This document shows, one piece after another, positions 34,208 to 42,912 of a DNA stretch of 44,978 nucleotides. Source of the DNA: Sphingomonas taxi (GTDB taxonomy: Bacteria > Pseudomonadota > Alphaproteobacteria > Sphingomonadales > Sphingomonadaceae); the NCBI GenBank assembly GCA_003243195.1, contig QFQI01000020.1, forward strand, positions 1 through 44,978. The letters run 5' to 3'. The first letter of the stretch is position 1, and each line of letters begins with the position of its first letter. The notes beneath the pieces are model-generated. The model was not told where the DNA came from. It searched no databases and was given only the letters and a program-made list of their open reading frames with translations. The translations under genes were made by a program, and so were the position numbers.

Positions 34208-34695
34208 TCCTCAGCATCGTCAAGGCGTTGCATATCGCGGCGCTCATCCTGTGGTGCGCGGGGCTGGTCGCGCTGCCGCTGGTGCTCGCCAAGCATCGCC
34301 GCGACGAGGCGCAGACGACCTATGCGCGGCTCCGCCTGCTGACTCACGACAGCTACACGATGATCGTGACCCCCGCCGCGGTGGTCGCGATCGCGGCGGG
34401 CACCGCGCTCATCTACCTGCGTGGGGCGTTCGTGCCGTGGATGTTCGCGAAGCTGGTCGCGGTCGGCCTGCTCGTCTGCCTCCACGCGTTCGTCGGCCAC
34501 GTCGTCGTCCTGATGAGCGAGCGGCGCGGCGAGTATCAGCCGCCGTCTCCCGTGCCACTGGTCGCGGGGAGCATCGCGACGATGATCGTCGTGCTGCTGC
34601 TGGTGCTTGCCAAGCCGGTCATGCCCGATCTGGCGCCTGCCTGGCTCAAGGCGCCGCAGAACCGTCAGCTTCCGGTCGAAGAGACACCGATTTGA
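34204..34695 (+). CDS. CopD/HemJ-like four-helix membrane protein
   Basis: A 163-residue protein with four predicted helices. The first contains KALHIAALILWCAGLVALP, whose His matches CopD- and HemJ-type heme or copper membrane proteins. LTHDSYTMIVTPAAVVAIAAG and FAKLVAVGLLVCLHAFVGH follow, giving further conserved-looking His residues. It is coupled to ctaG by ATGA. Its last 31 bases overlap, tail to tail, the DUF2231 gene on the other strand. A role in copper or heme delivery to the oxidase is inferred from context. Confidence 0.78.
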   Translation: MILSIVKALHIAALILWCAGLVALPLVLAKHRRDEAQTTYARLRLLTHDSYTMIVTPAAVVAIAAGTALIYLRGAFVPWMFAKLVAVGLLVCLHAFVGHVVVLMSERRGEYQPPSPVPLVAGSIATMIVVLLLVLAKPVMPDLAPAWLKAPQNRQLPVEETPI

Positions 34696-35189
34696 TAATC
34701 GAACACCAGCTTGCCGCCGTGCCACCCGGTGAAGCCCGTGAAGCCGACCGCGAACAGCGAGAGGAGAAGGCCGTAGGGCAACACCGCCTGCTCGAAGCCG
34801 GTCAGGCGATAGCCCCAGTTGGCGCCCAGGATCGACAGCAGCATCACCGCGATGACGAAATGCGTCCAGCTTGCCGAGCGCGCGCGGATGCCGGGGACGA
34901 GCAACAGTTCGACCGTGCCGGCGATGCCCGCGAGCACACCGAACAGGAACCCCGTGCCCGACGCCCACAGTGCCGCGCGCGCCCAGAACAGGTCGCCCGT
35001 CCACCAATAGAACAGGTCCGCACCCAGCGTGCTGACGGTAAGTGCGATCGGAAATGCCACCAGCATCGCGTGGATCGGATGCCCTGCGACCGCGATCGTC
35101 GATTCGGTCCGGTGGAACGCCGCCTTCTGCTCGACGGGATCGACGAGCCGGGTTTCGGCGGCGTCTTCGCGGGCGGCATCGATCGTCAT
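34665..35189 (-). CDS. DUF2231 membrane protein
   Basis: A 174-residue protein with four helices. STIAVAGHPIHAMLVAFPIA is the diagnostic HPIHAMLV motif of DUF2231, and FTGFTGWHGGKLVFDYQIGV ends the domain. Its gene points against the oxidase genes and shares 31 bases with the end of the CopD-like gene. DUF2231 proteins accompany respiratory and copper genes, but their function is not established. It begins 40 bases before the subunit II start on the other strand, so the two promoters face away from each other. Confidence 0.85.
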   Translation of the reverse strand: MTIDAAREDAAETRLVDPVEQKAAFHRTESTIAVAGHPIHAMLVAFPIALTVSTLGADLFYWWTGDLFWARAALWASGTGFLFGVLAGIAGTVELLLVPGIRARSASWTHFVIAVMLLSILGANWGYRLTGFEQAVLPYGLLLSLFAVGFTGFTGWHGGKLVFDYQIGVSSTGS

Positions 35190-35228
35190 GGACGCGCAGG
35201 TCTCCGGGCCGGGGCGGGCCGCGCCGGC

Positions 35229-35879
35229 ATGTGCGCGACAACGCTCGTGCTGCTGCCGGGTTGCGCGGGCCCGTTGTCGACGATCGATCCGGCCGGCCCG
35301 CACGCGCGCGCGGTGGCGACGATGTGGTGGGTGATGCTGGGTGGCGCGGCGATCCTCGCCGCACTCGTCTTCATCCTGCTGGCGCTCGCCTTCCGGCGGC
35401 GCGATGCGGCGCGCGCGCCGGCGTCGGGCCGGTGGTGGATCGGCGGTCTCGGCCTCGCGATGCCGCTTGCGGTCCTGCTCGCGCTCGTCGCCTACGCCTT
35501 GTGGGTCGGGGTCGGGACGCTGCCGACCGCGGACGCCCGCGCTGTCGAGGTGCGCGTCACCGCGCGGCAATATGCGTGGGAGGTGGTTCATCCCGGCGGC
35601 GTGCGGACGCGCGACGTCCTGCACATCCCCGCCGGTCGCCCGGCCGATCTGGTCATCACCTCGACGGACGTGATCCACAGCCTCTGGATCCCCCGCCTCG
35701 CCGGCAAGATGGACGCGATTCCGGGACATGCCAACCGGCTGCGCGTCGTCGCCGATGCGCCGGGCAGCTATCGCGGCGAATGCGCCGAATATTGCGGCGT
35801 CGGGCACAAGGACCACGGCTTCACCGTCATCGCCCACGACGCCGCGGGATGGGCGGCCTTCACGGGAGGGGAAGGATGA
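35229..35879 (+). CDS. coxB: Cytochrome c oxidase subunit II (CuA subunit)
   Basis: Membrane-anchored electron-entry subunit of 216 residues. ATG 35229 gives a lipoprotein-like signal with LLPGC; no better in-frame start is visible. Two helices form the usual hairpin (MWWVMLGGAAILAALVFILL and GLAMPLAVLLALVAYALWVG). In the cupredoxin domain, VTARQYAWEV, His150 (VIHSLWIP) and Cys185, Glu187, Cys189 and His193 match CuA ligands. At the position of the last ligand, normally Met three residues after His193, there is His196 (GHKDHGF). No fused cytochrome c domain. It overlaps the subunit I gene by ATGA. Confidence 0.9.
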   Translation: MCATTLVLLPGCAGPLSTIDPAGPHARAVATMWWVMLGGAAILAALVFILLALAFRRRDAARAPASGRWWIGGLGLAMPLAVLLALVAYALWVGVGTLPTADARAVEVRVTARQYAWEVVHPGGVRTRDVLHIPAGRPADLVITSTDVIHSLWIPRLAGKMDAIPGHANRLRVVADAPGSYRGECAEYCGVGHKDHGFTVIAHDAAGWAAFTGGEG

Positions 35880-38323
35880 AGGCGCTGAGGCTGCACCGCG
35901 AACTGACCGCGATCTGGCGCACGGAGCCGGGCTGGCGCGGGCGGCTGCGCTCGGTCAATCACAGCGAGATCGGCAAGCGGTTCATCGTCGCCGCGTTCGT
36001 CTTCTTCGCGATCGGCGGCCTGCTGGCGATGCTGATCCGCGCGCAACTGGCGACCCCGCGCAGCGCCTTCGTCGGACCGGAGGTCTACAACCAGCTCTTC
36101 ACGATGCATGGCAGCATCATGATGTTCCTGTTCGCGATCCCGATGTTCGAAGGGCTGACGATGTATCTGCTGCCCAAGATGCTGGGCAGCCGCGACCTCG
36201 CCTTTCCGCGGCTCTCCTCGCTCGGCTGGTGGTGCTATCTGTTCGGCGGGACGATCATCATCCTGGCGATGCTGGCGGGCGTCGCGCCGGACGCGGGCTG
36301 GTTCCTCTATCCGCCGCTGTCGGGGAAGACGTACACGCCCGGCATCAATTCCGACGTCTGGCTGCTCGGCATCACCTTCGTCGAGATTTCGGCGATGTGC
36401 GCGGCGATCGAGATCATCGTCTCGATCCTGAAGCTGCGCGCCGCGGGTATGCGGCTCGACCGGATGCCGATCTTCGCCTGGTATCTGCTGGCGACCGCGG
36501 GGATGATGGTGTTCGGCTTCCCGCCGCTCATCCTCGGCTCGATCCTGCTCGAGATCGAGCGCGCGTTCGGCTGGCCGTTCTACGCCCCCGAACTCGGCGG
36601 ATCGCCGCTGCTGTGGCAGCATCTGTTCTGGCTGTTCGGCCATCCCGAGGTCTATATCATCTTCCTGCCGGCCGCGGGCGCGGTGTCCACGATCCTGCCG
36701 GTGATGGCGCGCACTCGGCTGATCGGGCATGGTGCGATCGTCGCGGCGATCATGGCGCTCGCCTTCCTCAGCTTCGGGCTGTGGGTGCACCACATGTTCA
36801 CCACCGGTATCCCGCACATGGCGCTCGGCTTTTTCTCCGCGGCCTCCGCGCTGGTGGCGGTGCCGACCGCGGTACAGGTGTTCGCGTGGCTCGGAACCTT
36901 GTGGCAGGGGCGGCCGGAACTGAAGCTGCCGATGCTCTACCTGATCGGCTTCTTCATCGTCTTCGTGATCGGCGGACTGACCGGCGTGATGCTGGCGATG
37001 GTGCCGTTCGATGCGCAGGCGCATGACACCGCGTTCATCACCGCGCACCTCCATTACGTTCTGGTCGGCGGGTTCGTCTTTCCGATGCTGGCCGCCGCCT
37101 ATTACTGGCTGCCGCACATCACCGGGCGCGAACGCGTGATGCACGTCGGGGAGGCGGCGTTCTGGCTGATCTTCGTCGGGTTCAATCTCACCTTCTTCCT
37201 GATGCACCTGACCGGGCTGCTCGGCATGCCGCGCCGGATCGACACCTATGCGGAGGGGATGGGGTGGACCTTGCTCAACCTGCTGTCGTCGGTCGGCGGC
37301 TTCCTCCAGGCGTTTGGCTTCGCGCTGTTCCTGATCGACGTCGTGCTGCAGATCTGGCTCGGGCGCCTGCACCGCCGCAATCCCTGGGGTGCGACGACGT
37401 TGGAATGGGCGATGCCGACGCCGTCGCCGGCCTATAATTTCGCCAGTCTGCCAACCGTGTCGTCGCGCGATCCGCTGGCGGACCGCCCCGACGTCGGAGT
37501 GGCGCTGGCACGCGGCGACGGCCTGCTCGCCGGCAGCCGCAACGGCTGGCGCGAGACGATCGCGGTCGACGCGACCAGTGGCGCGCCCGAGCATGTCGCG
37601 GTGCTGCCCGGCAATAGCTGGTGGCCGATCGCCGCCGCGGCGATGCTGGGCGGCTTCTTCCTCGCGATGCTCGCGGGGCTGTACCCGCTGGCGCCGCTGT
37701 TCCTCGTCGGCGTGGTCTGGCTCGGCTGGCGCTGGGCGTGGAGCAACGGCATTCGCCATGACGTCGGAATGGTCCCGGTCGGCGACGGCCTGTCGCTGCC
37801 GACCAGTTTCGAGGCGGCGCGTACCACCGGCTGGTGGGGCAGTGTCCTTGCGCTGTGCGCGAGCGCGACGCTCTTCGCCGCGTTGCTGTTCGGTTTCGCT
37901 TTCCTGTGGACGATCGCGCCGAACTGGCCGCCGCCGGCGCTGATCGCGCCCGCGCTGCTCACGCCGCTGATCGCGATCGGCGGCGCGGCGACCGCGGCGA
38001 CCGCCGCCCGCACCGGGCGCACGCCGCTGGCGCTCGGCGGGCAGGTCGCGATCGTCGCGGCGCTCGGCTGGCTCCTGGTCGGCGCGCCGCACCCGACGAG
38101 CCACGCCTATGCCGCCACCAGCGCGGTGCTGGCCGCCTACGCAATCTTCCATGCCGCGCTCGCGGCGATCATGTGCGCCTTCCTGCTCGCCCGCGCCCGT
38201 GCCGGCTTCCACTCGCCCGCGCGCGGCGGCGAGGCGCGGATCGTCCGCCTGTGGAGCGATCATGCGGCAGGCACCGGCGCGATCGTCGCCGTCGTGCTCG
38301 TGTTGCCGGGGTGGCTGGCATGA
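35876..38323 (+). CDS. Fused cytochrome c oxidase subunit I-III
   Basis: An 815-residue terminal oxidase catalytic subunit. Residues about 1-560 are subunit I: EVYNQLFTMHGSIMMFLFAI with a low-spin heme His, GHPEVY at 255-260 giving the CuB His256 and cross-linked Tyr260, His305 and His306 for CuB, and HLHYV with His391 and His393 for the two hemes. Residues about 590-815 add roughly six to seven helices resembling subunit III. Glu258 of the D pathway is kept. At the K-channel lysine position the sequence is VPTAVQVFAW, giving Gln334. It is coupled to coxB and to the following gene by ATGA. Reduces oxygen while pumping protons; electron donor presumably cytochrome c. Confidence 0.92.
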   Translation: MKALRLHRELTAIWRTEPGWRGRLRSVNHSEIGKRFIVAAFVFFAIGGLLAMLIRAQLATPRSAFVGPEVYNQLFTMHGSIMMFLFAIPMFEGLTMYLLPKMLGSRDLAFPRLSSLGWWCYLFGGTIIILAMLAGVAPDAGWFLYPPLSGKTYTPGINSDVWLLGITFVEISAMCAAIEIIVSILKLRAAGMRLDRMPIFAWYLLATAGMMVFGFPPLILGSILLEIERAFGWPFYAPELGGSPLLWQHLFWLFGHPEVYIIFLPAAGAVSTILPVMARTRLIGHGAIVAAIMALAFLSFGLWVHHMFTTGIPHMALGFFSAASALVAVPTAVQVFAWLGTLWQGRPELKLPMLYLIGFFIVFVIGGLTGVMLAMVPFDAQAHDTAFITAHLHYVLVGGFVFPMLAAAYYWLPHITGRERVMHVGEAAFWLIFVGFNLTFFLMHLTGLLGMPRRIDTYAEGMGWTLLNLLSSVGGFLQAFGFALFLIDVVLQIWLGRLHRRNPWGATTLEWAMPTPSPAYNFASLPTVSSRDPLADRPDVGVALARGDGLLAGSRNGWRETIAVDATSGAPEHVAVLPGNSWWPIAAAAMLGGFFLAMLAGLYPLAPLFLVGVVWLGWRWAWSNGIRHDVGMVPVGDGLSLPTSFEAARTTGWWGSVLALCASATLFAALLFGFAFLWTIAPNWPPPALIAPALLTPLIAIGGAATAATAARTGRTPLALGGQVAIVAALGWLLVGAPHPTSHAYAATSAVLAAYAIFHAALAAIMCAFLLARARAGFHSPARGGEARIVRLWSDHAAGTGAIVAVVLVLPGWLA

Positions 38324-38631
38324 CGATGCTGCTGCGCCTGTCCGCCGGCCTGATCGGCTGGGCAATTGCCTTTTGCCTGATCTACGCGCTGCACGGGCTG
38401 GGCTGTGCGCGCGGGTGGGACGCGGTGCCGCTGGCCGGATCGAGCGCCCACCGCTGGGTGCTGCTGGGCGGCTGGGCCGCTTCGCTCGCGGCGACGCTGT
38501 TCCTCGCCATCCTGCTGGGCCGGGACCGGTCGACGACGCTCGATCGGGTCGCGGCGGCGCTCGGCTGGGTCGGTGTCGCCGCGACCCTCGTCACCTTCGC
38601 CCCCATCGTCGTCGTGCCCGCCTGCACATGA
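38320..38631 (+). CDS. Small membrane protein of the oxidase operon
   Basis: A 103-residue hydrophobic protein with three predicted helices (LSAGLIGWAIAFCLIYALHG, HRWVLLGGWAASLAATLFL and the C-terminal VGVAATLVTFAPIVVVPAC). ATG 38320 overlaps the oxidase stop (ATGA). It sits where a small accessory subunit or assembly factor is often found after fused subunit I-III genes. I recognise no named family. The four Cys/His residues in and between helices are unremarkable. Confidence 0.75.
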   Translation: MTMLLRLSAGLIGWAIAFCLIYALHGLGCARGWDAVPLAGSSAHRWVLLGGWAASLAATLFLAILLGRDRSTTLDRVAAALGWVGVAATLVTFAPIVVVPACT

Positions 38632-38645
38632 CCGGAGAACCGACC

Positions 38646-39683
38646 ATGAACTGCCCGTCCGATGGTGGCGCGCCAAGGAATCCGCGCATCGGCCTCGCCC
38701 TGCAGGGCGGCGGCGCGCATGGCGCTTATGGATGGGGCGTCATCGATCAGATGCTGGCGAGCGGCGCCAGCATCGCCGCGGTCAGCGGTGCCAGCGCGGG
38801 CGCGCTGAACGGGGCCGCGCTCGTCACCGGACTGGTGGAGGGTGGCCCCGACGGTGCGCGCACCGCGCTCGAACGACTGTGGCGCGCGGTGGCGGAGCAG
38901 TCGCCGCTGCGTGCGATCGACTGGGGCCCGCTTGCCAGCGCCTGGTTCGAGCCGTGGCTGGGCCGCGGCTTCGACATGGCGAAGCTGGCGAGTCGCTACT
39001 TCCTGCCGTTCATGCCCGCCGTCGCCGACATGCGGGCGCTGCGCGCGGTCGTGCGCGACACGATCGATCTCGACCGCCTGCGCGACCCCCGCGCGGTGCC
39101 GCTCCACGTCTCGGCGACGCGGGTCGCGACGGGGGCGGCGACATTGTTCGAAGGCGCCGGGATCACGCTCGACGCGCTGATGGCCTCGGCATGCCTGCCC
39201 GACATCTTTGCCGCGGTGGAGATCGACGGGGAACTCTATTGGGACGGCGGCTTCTCCGCCAATCCGCCGCTCGACCCGCTCGTCCTCGACGATGGCGTCA
39301 CGGACCTCATCGTCGCGCAGATCACGTCGTTCGAAGGCGAGGTGCCGGGGCGCGACCCGGCGGCGATCGCGCGCCGCGTGAGCGACATCGCCTTCAACGC
39401 CGCGCTCGTGCGTGACCTGGCCGCGCTGACCGCCGTCCAGAGGATCGCGCGCGACACCCGTGGCGCCGATCCCCGTCTCGATGCGCTTGCGGCGATGCGG
39501 CTACACCTGATCGCGCCACCCGCCGCATTGCGCGCGTCCAGCAAGCTCGACACTCGCTGGTCGCAGATCGAGCGGATGCGCGACCTGGGCCGACAGCATG
39601 CCGCAGCGTGGCTGAGCGACAATGGGCCGAGCATCGGCTGCCGCTCGACACTCGACGCCCTCCCGCCGGAGTTGGTGGCATGA
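38646..39683 (+). CDS. Patatin-like phospholipase
   Basis: A 345-residue cytosolic or membrane-associated lipid acyl hydrolase. The oxyanion motif QGGGAHGAYG is at residues 20-29, the nucleophile Ser50 lies in SGASAGALNG, and the catalytic Asp200 is in WDGGFSANPP, the Ser-Asp dyad of patatins. A GGAG nine bases before ATG 38646 decided the start. An upstream ATG at 38628 would overlap the previous stop and is an alternative. It is coupled to the PQQ dehydrogenase by ATGA. Position inside a respiratory operon suggests lipid remodelling around the oxidase, or storage-lipid turnover, but this is inference. Confidence 0.9.
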   Translation: MNCPSDGGAPRNPRIGLALQGGGAHGAYGWGVIDQMLASGASIAAVSGASAGALNGAALVTGLVEGGPDGARTALERLWRAVAEQSPLRAIDWGPLASAWFEPWLGRGFDMAKLASRYFLPFMPAVADMRALRAVVRDTIDLDRLRDPRAVPLHVSATRVATGAATLFEGAGITLDALMASACLPDIFAAVEIDGELYWDGGFSANPPLDPLVLDDGVTDLIVAQITSFEGEVPGRDPAAIARRVSDIAFNAALVRDLAALTAVQRIARDTRGADPRLDALAAMRLHLIAPPAALRASSKLDTRWSQIERMRDLGRQHAAAWLSDNGPSIGCRSTLDALPPELVA

Positions 39684-42076
39684 GCGGCAACCGCGTCCGC
39701 ACCGCGCTGTTCCTGGCGTTGCACGGCGTTTCCGGCCTGCTCGGCGCGGCGATGGTGGCGCTGGGGCTCTGGCTGCTGGTGCTGGGCGGCACCGCTTATT
39801 ATCTCGTCGCCGGCGCGCTGCTCGTCGGGGGCGCCGTCGCGGCGTGGCGAGGGCGCCCGCGCATGGCCGTTGCCGCAGGGGGCGGCGCGCTCGCGATCAC
39901 GCTGGTCTGGTCGCTGGTCGAGATCGCCGGAAAGGGATGGATGCCCGCCTGGGGGTTCGATCTCGCCGGGCGGCTGGGCCTGCTCGGCGTGCTCGTGCTC
40001 GCGTCGTCCGTCGTCGCCTTCGCGCCATCGGGCGACCGGCCGCTGCGACGCGCGGCGATGGGAGCGGGCGCGCTGCTGCTGACGGTCACCGTCGCGCTCG
40101 TGCTGCTCTGGGAGCGCCCGGTCGCGCCGCGCGCGTCCGCGGCGGCGGCGGCCGGTCCCGCCGACACCGACTGGACGGCGTTTGGCGGCACCAATGCGGG
40201 CACGCGCTTCTCCGTCGCGACGCAGATCACGCCCGGCAACATCGGCTCCCTGCGCGAGGCATGGCGCTTCCGCACCGGCGACCTGCCCGAAGGGGAAGGC
40301 CGGCTGTTCTTCTCCGCGCAGAACACGCCGCTGAAGATCGGCGATACGCTGTATGTCTGCTCCCCGCGCAACCGGGTCTTCGCGCTGGATCCCGCGACGG
40401 GCCGCGAGAAATGGCGCTTCGTACCCGAAATTGCGCCGCGTACGCTCGAATCCGCTTTCTCGGTGGCGTGCCGGACGGTCGGCTACCATGCGACATCGGC
40501 GGGCGGCGGCACGGGCGTCTGCGCGCGGCGCATCTTCGTGGCCGTCGCCGACGGTCGCCTCGTGGCGCTCGATGCGCTGACGGGTCGGCGCTGCGCTGGC
40601 TTCGGCCGCGACGGCGCGATCGATCTCACCGCCGGCATGGGCCTGGGCGAACCCGGGCATGCGTCGAGCAACTCGGGTCCGGCGGTGATCGGCGACATGG
40701 TCGTCATCGGTCAGCAGGTGAGCGACAACCAGCGCCGCGACGCGCCGTCCGGCGTGGTGCGTGCCTATGACGCGACCACCGGCACGCTGCGCTGGGCCTG
40801 GGATGCCAAGCGCCCCGATGCGCGCGCCGCGCTGCCCGCCGGCCAGACCTGGCCCAAGGGGACGCCCAACGTCTGGAACGTGATCTCCGGCGACGCCGGG
40901 CTGGGGCTGGTGCTGCTCGCCACCGGCAATGCCGGCAACGACCATTGGGGCGGCAACCGCGATCCCGAGGACGATCGGTTCAGCAGCGCGGTCGTTGCGG
41001 TGGATCTCGCGAGCGGGGCGACACGCTGGGTCTTCCGCACCGTCGAGCGCGACCGCTTCGATTACGATCTCGGCGCGCAGCCGGTGCTGACGACGCTGGC
41101 GACCGGCGGCGCAGTCCGACCCGTGGTCATCCAGGCGACGAAGACCGGCTCGCTGTTCGTCCTCGATGCACGCGACGGACGGCCCGTCACGGCGGTGGCC
41201 TACCGCCCCGCGCCGGCGGGCGGCTCGCCCGGCGAGCGCCTGTCGCCCGTCCAGCCGCAGTCGATCGCCTTCCCCAATCTGTCGGGACGTCCCGGTCCCG
41301 ACCCCGAGCGGATCGACGCGCGCCACGCCTGGGGCATCACTCCGCTCGATGCCGCTTTGTGCCGGATCCAGTTCCACCGCATGCGCTACGAGGGGATCTA
41401 CACTCCGCCCACCGATACGGGTCTCGGCACCTTGCTGTTCCCCGGCACCGTCGGGGGCATGAACTGGGGCGGGATCGCGCTCGATCCGGCGCGCGGCGTC
41501 GTCATCAGCAACCACAGTCGCCTGCCCAACCGCGTGCAACTCGTCCCGCGCCCGAGCGTCCCGGATCCGGCGATCGGCGACGGCGGCCGCCGCCCCGATC
41601 AGGCGGTCGCGCCACAGAAAGGGGCACCCTATGGAGTCGACCGACCGATGTGGCTGTCGCTTCTCGGCGTGCCGTGCATCGCACCGCCCTGGGGCTATAT
41701 CGCCGCGACCGACCTGCGCAGCGGGCGGCTCCTGTGGTCGCAGCCGCTCGGCACCGGACGCGATACCGGGCCGCTCGGCATGCCCTCGCAACTCCGCATC
41801 GTGATCGGTACGCCCAATCTGGGCGGCGCGGTGACGACCGCCAGCGGCCTGACCTTCATCGCCGCCGCGCAGGACAATTACCTGCGCGCGTTCGAGACGG
41901 CCAGCGGGCGGCTGCTCTGGTCCGCGCGCCTGCCCGCGGGTGGCCAGTCCTCCGCGATGACGTACATGCACCGCGGCCGGCAATATGTCGCGATCGGCGC
42001 AACCGGCCATGCGCGGTTTGAAACCAAGGTGGGGGACACGCTGATGGTATATGCGCTCGCCGATCGACGGCCGTAG
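39680..42076 (+). CDS. Membrane-bound PQQ-dependent glucose dehydrogenase family
   Basis: A 798-residue quinoprotein, the length of E. coli mGDH. ATG 39680 overlaps the patatin stop (ATGA). Four to five N-terminal helices span about residues 8-140. An eight-bladed propeller follows: DWTAFGGTNAGTRFSVATQI, LKIGDTLYVCSPRNRVFALD, SSNSGPAVIGDMVVIGQQVS, FDYDLGAQPVL, and GGAVTTASGLTFIAAAQDNY with its tryptophan-docking-like sheet. It oxidises an aldose or alcohol in the periplasm and feeds ubiquinone, supplying electrons to the oxidase encoded upstream. No PQQ synthesis genes are in the window, so cofactor must come from elsewhere. Substrate could differ from glucose. Confidence 0.9.
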   Translation: MSGNRVRTALFLALHGVSGLLGAAMVALGLWLLVLGGTAYYLVAGALLVGGAVAAWRGRPRMAVAAGGGALAITLVWSLVEIAGKGWMPAWGFDLAGRLGLLGVLVLASSVVAFAPSGDRPLRRAAMGAGALLLTVTVALVLLWERPVAPRASAAAAAGPADTDWTAFGGTNAGTRFSVATQITPGNIGSLREAWRFRTGDLPEGEGRLFFSAQNTPLKIGDTLYVCSPRNRVFALDPATGREKWRFVPEIAPRTLESAFSVACRTVGYHATSAGGGTGVCARRIFVAVADGRLVALDALTGRRCAGFGRDGAIDLTAGMGLGEPGHASSNSGPAVIGDMVVIGQQVSDNQRRDAPSGVVRAYDATTGTLRWAWDAKRPDARAALPAGQTWPKGTPNVWNVISGDAGLGLVLLATGNAGNDHWGGNRDPEDDRFSSAVVAVDLASGATRWVFRTVERDRFDYDLGAQPVLTTLATGGAVRPVVIQATKTGSLFVLDARDGRPVTAVAYRPAPAGGSPGERLSPVQPQSIAFPNLSGRPGPDPERIDARHAWGITPLDAALCRIQFHRMRYEGIYTPPTDTGLGTLLFPGTVGGMNWGGIALDPARGVVISNHSRLPNRVQLVPRPSVPDPAIGDGGRRPDQAVAPQKGAPYGVDRPMWLSLLGVPCIAPPWGYIAATDLRSGRLLWSQPLGTGRDTGPLGMPSQLRIVIGTPNLGGAVTTASGLTFIAAAQDNYLRAFETASGRLLWSARLPAGGQSSAMTYMHRGRQYVAIGATGHARFETKVGDTLMVYALADRRP

Positions 42077-42226
42077 TGGCGCCGCCGACCTCGCGCAGCT
42101 CCCGGAGCCGCACGCAGCGGCCGTCGCCACGGTCCATGGGGGTGGCGGCATGGCCACAGATCCGCGCCGATCGGCACGCCTCGAAGCGTTCCGCGGACAA
42201 CTGGCGAGCGCGTCGGGATACCGGAT

Positions 42227-42366
42227 CAATTCACCCTGCACACCGGCGATGTGCTGGTCGCCGAGGATCATACCGGCACCGGGCATGACTGCCACATGCA
42301 GGGCGACGCGCTTATGTCGTGTTTGCGAAGGACGCCAAGCCGGTGTTCGTCAAGGCGGCGCGGTAA
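42227..42366 (+). pseudogene. Cupin-like gene fragment
   Basis: From 42227 the frame reads QFTLHTGDVLVAEDHTGTGH, a cupin-style strand with a metal-ligand-like His. After a frame change near 42310 it continues as YVVFAKDAKPVFVKAAR and a natural TAA at 42364-42366. The first half of the protein and the start are missing. It lies 150 bases after the PQQ dehydrogenase and before a hairpin. The bases between 42077 and 42226 show nothing I can assign. Confidence 0.6.
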
Positions 42367-42371
42367 ACCGA

Positions 42372-42407
42372 AACGCTCCGGGAAGTGGTGTACGTCCCGG
42401 GAGCGTT
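42372..42407. terminator. Hairpin between convergent genes
   Basis: AACGCTCCGGGA at 42372-42383 pairs with TCCCGGGAGCGTT at 42395-42407 (one bulged base) around an 11-base loop. It sits between plus-strand remnants and minus-strand remnants, where a bidirectional terminator is expected. There is no T tract, so intrinsic termination is uncertain. Confidence 0.45.
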
Positions 42408-42421
42408 CGAGGCCGTTGGAG

Positions 42422-42850
42422 TCAGCCCTGCGCCGGCAGCCCGCCGCCCAGCGCCACGCCTGCCTGCAACCGCCGTACCGACAATTCGATCGCCGACCGG
42501 CGGACGCGCAGCGCCGCCGATTGCGCGGTCGCCACGTCGAGATAGGTGACCACGCCTTTCACGTAGCGGCAGCGTATTCGCGTCGCCGACGATCGGAAAG
42601 GCGATCTCGCCATGGAGCGCAGTGACCGTCTGCGTCCGTTCGGGGGTGTAGCGGCTGGTCGCGATGAACCCGTTCATCGCCGGGATGGTCGCGCCCGATA
42701 CCTCGCGCGAGCGTTCGAGGTTGACCGTCATCTGCGTCGCGCCGCCCGGCAGCTTGAGCGGCAGCGGCCCGGCCAGCCGCGGCGATGCGGTGGCGATGGT
42801 CGAGGTCGCCGGCGTGGTGAACGATCCGAAGCTGCTGTTCACAAAATCAT
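42422..42850 (-). pseudogene. Composite remnant: TonB receptor piece joined to a NodT tail
   Basis: The upstream part (about 42850-42594) reads GPLPLKLPGGATQMTVNLER, GFIATSRYTPERTQTVTAL and HGEIAFPIVGD, strands typical of large TonB-dependent receptors. The downstream part (about 42570-42422), in another frame, reads RYVKGVVTYLDVATAQSAAL and VRRLQAGVALGGGLPAQG, the C-terminal end of NodT-type efflux channels (compare YLDVxTAQ). Neither has a start. NodT genes normally follow FUSC exporters, so the tail is probably what is left of the exporter operon after a deletion fused two unrelated genes. Confidence 0.65.
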
Positions 42851-42912
42851 AGCGCGGCGGATCGCCGCGCGCATCGCTGACGCGGCGAAGCAGCGAACGG
42901 CTGGACCGATGC

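Noticed and set aside
35768..38365. An 865-codon antisense open frame opposite the oxidase genes
   Set aside because: Composition is the Arg/Gln/His-rich pattern of reversed membrane-protein codons; no domain, and it fully overlaps a certain gene.
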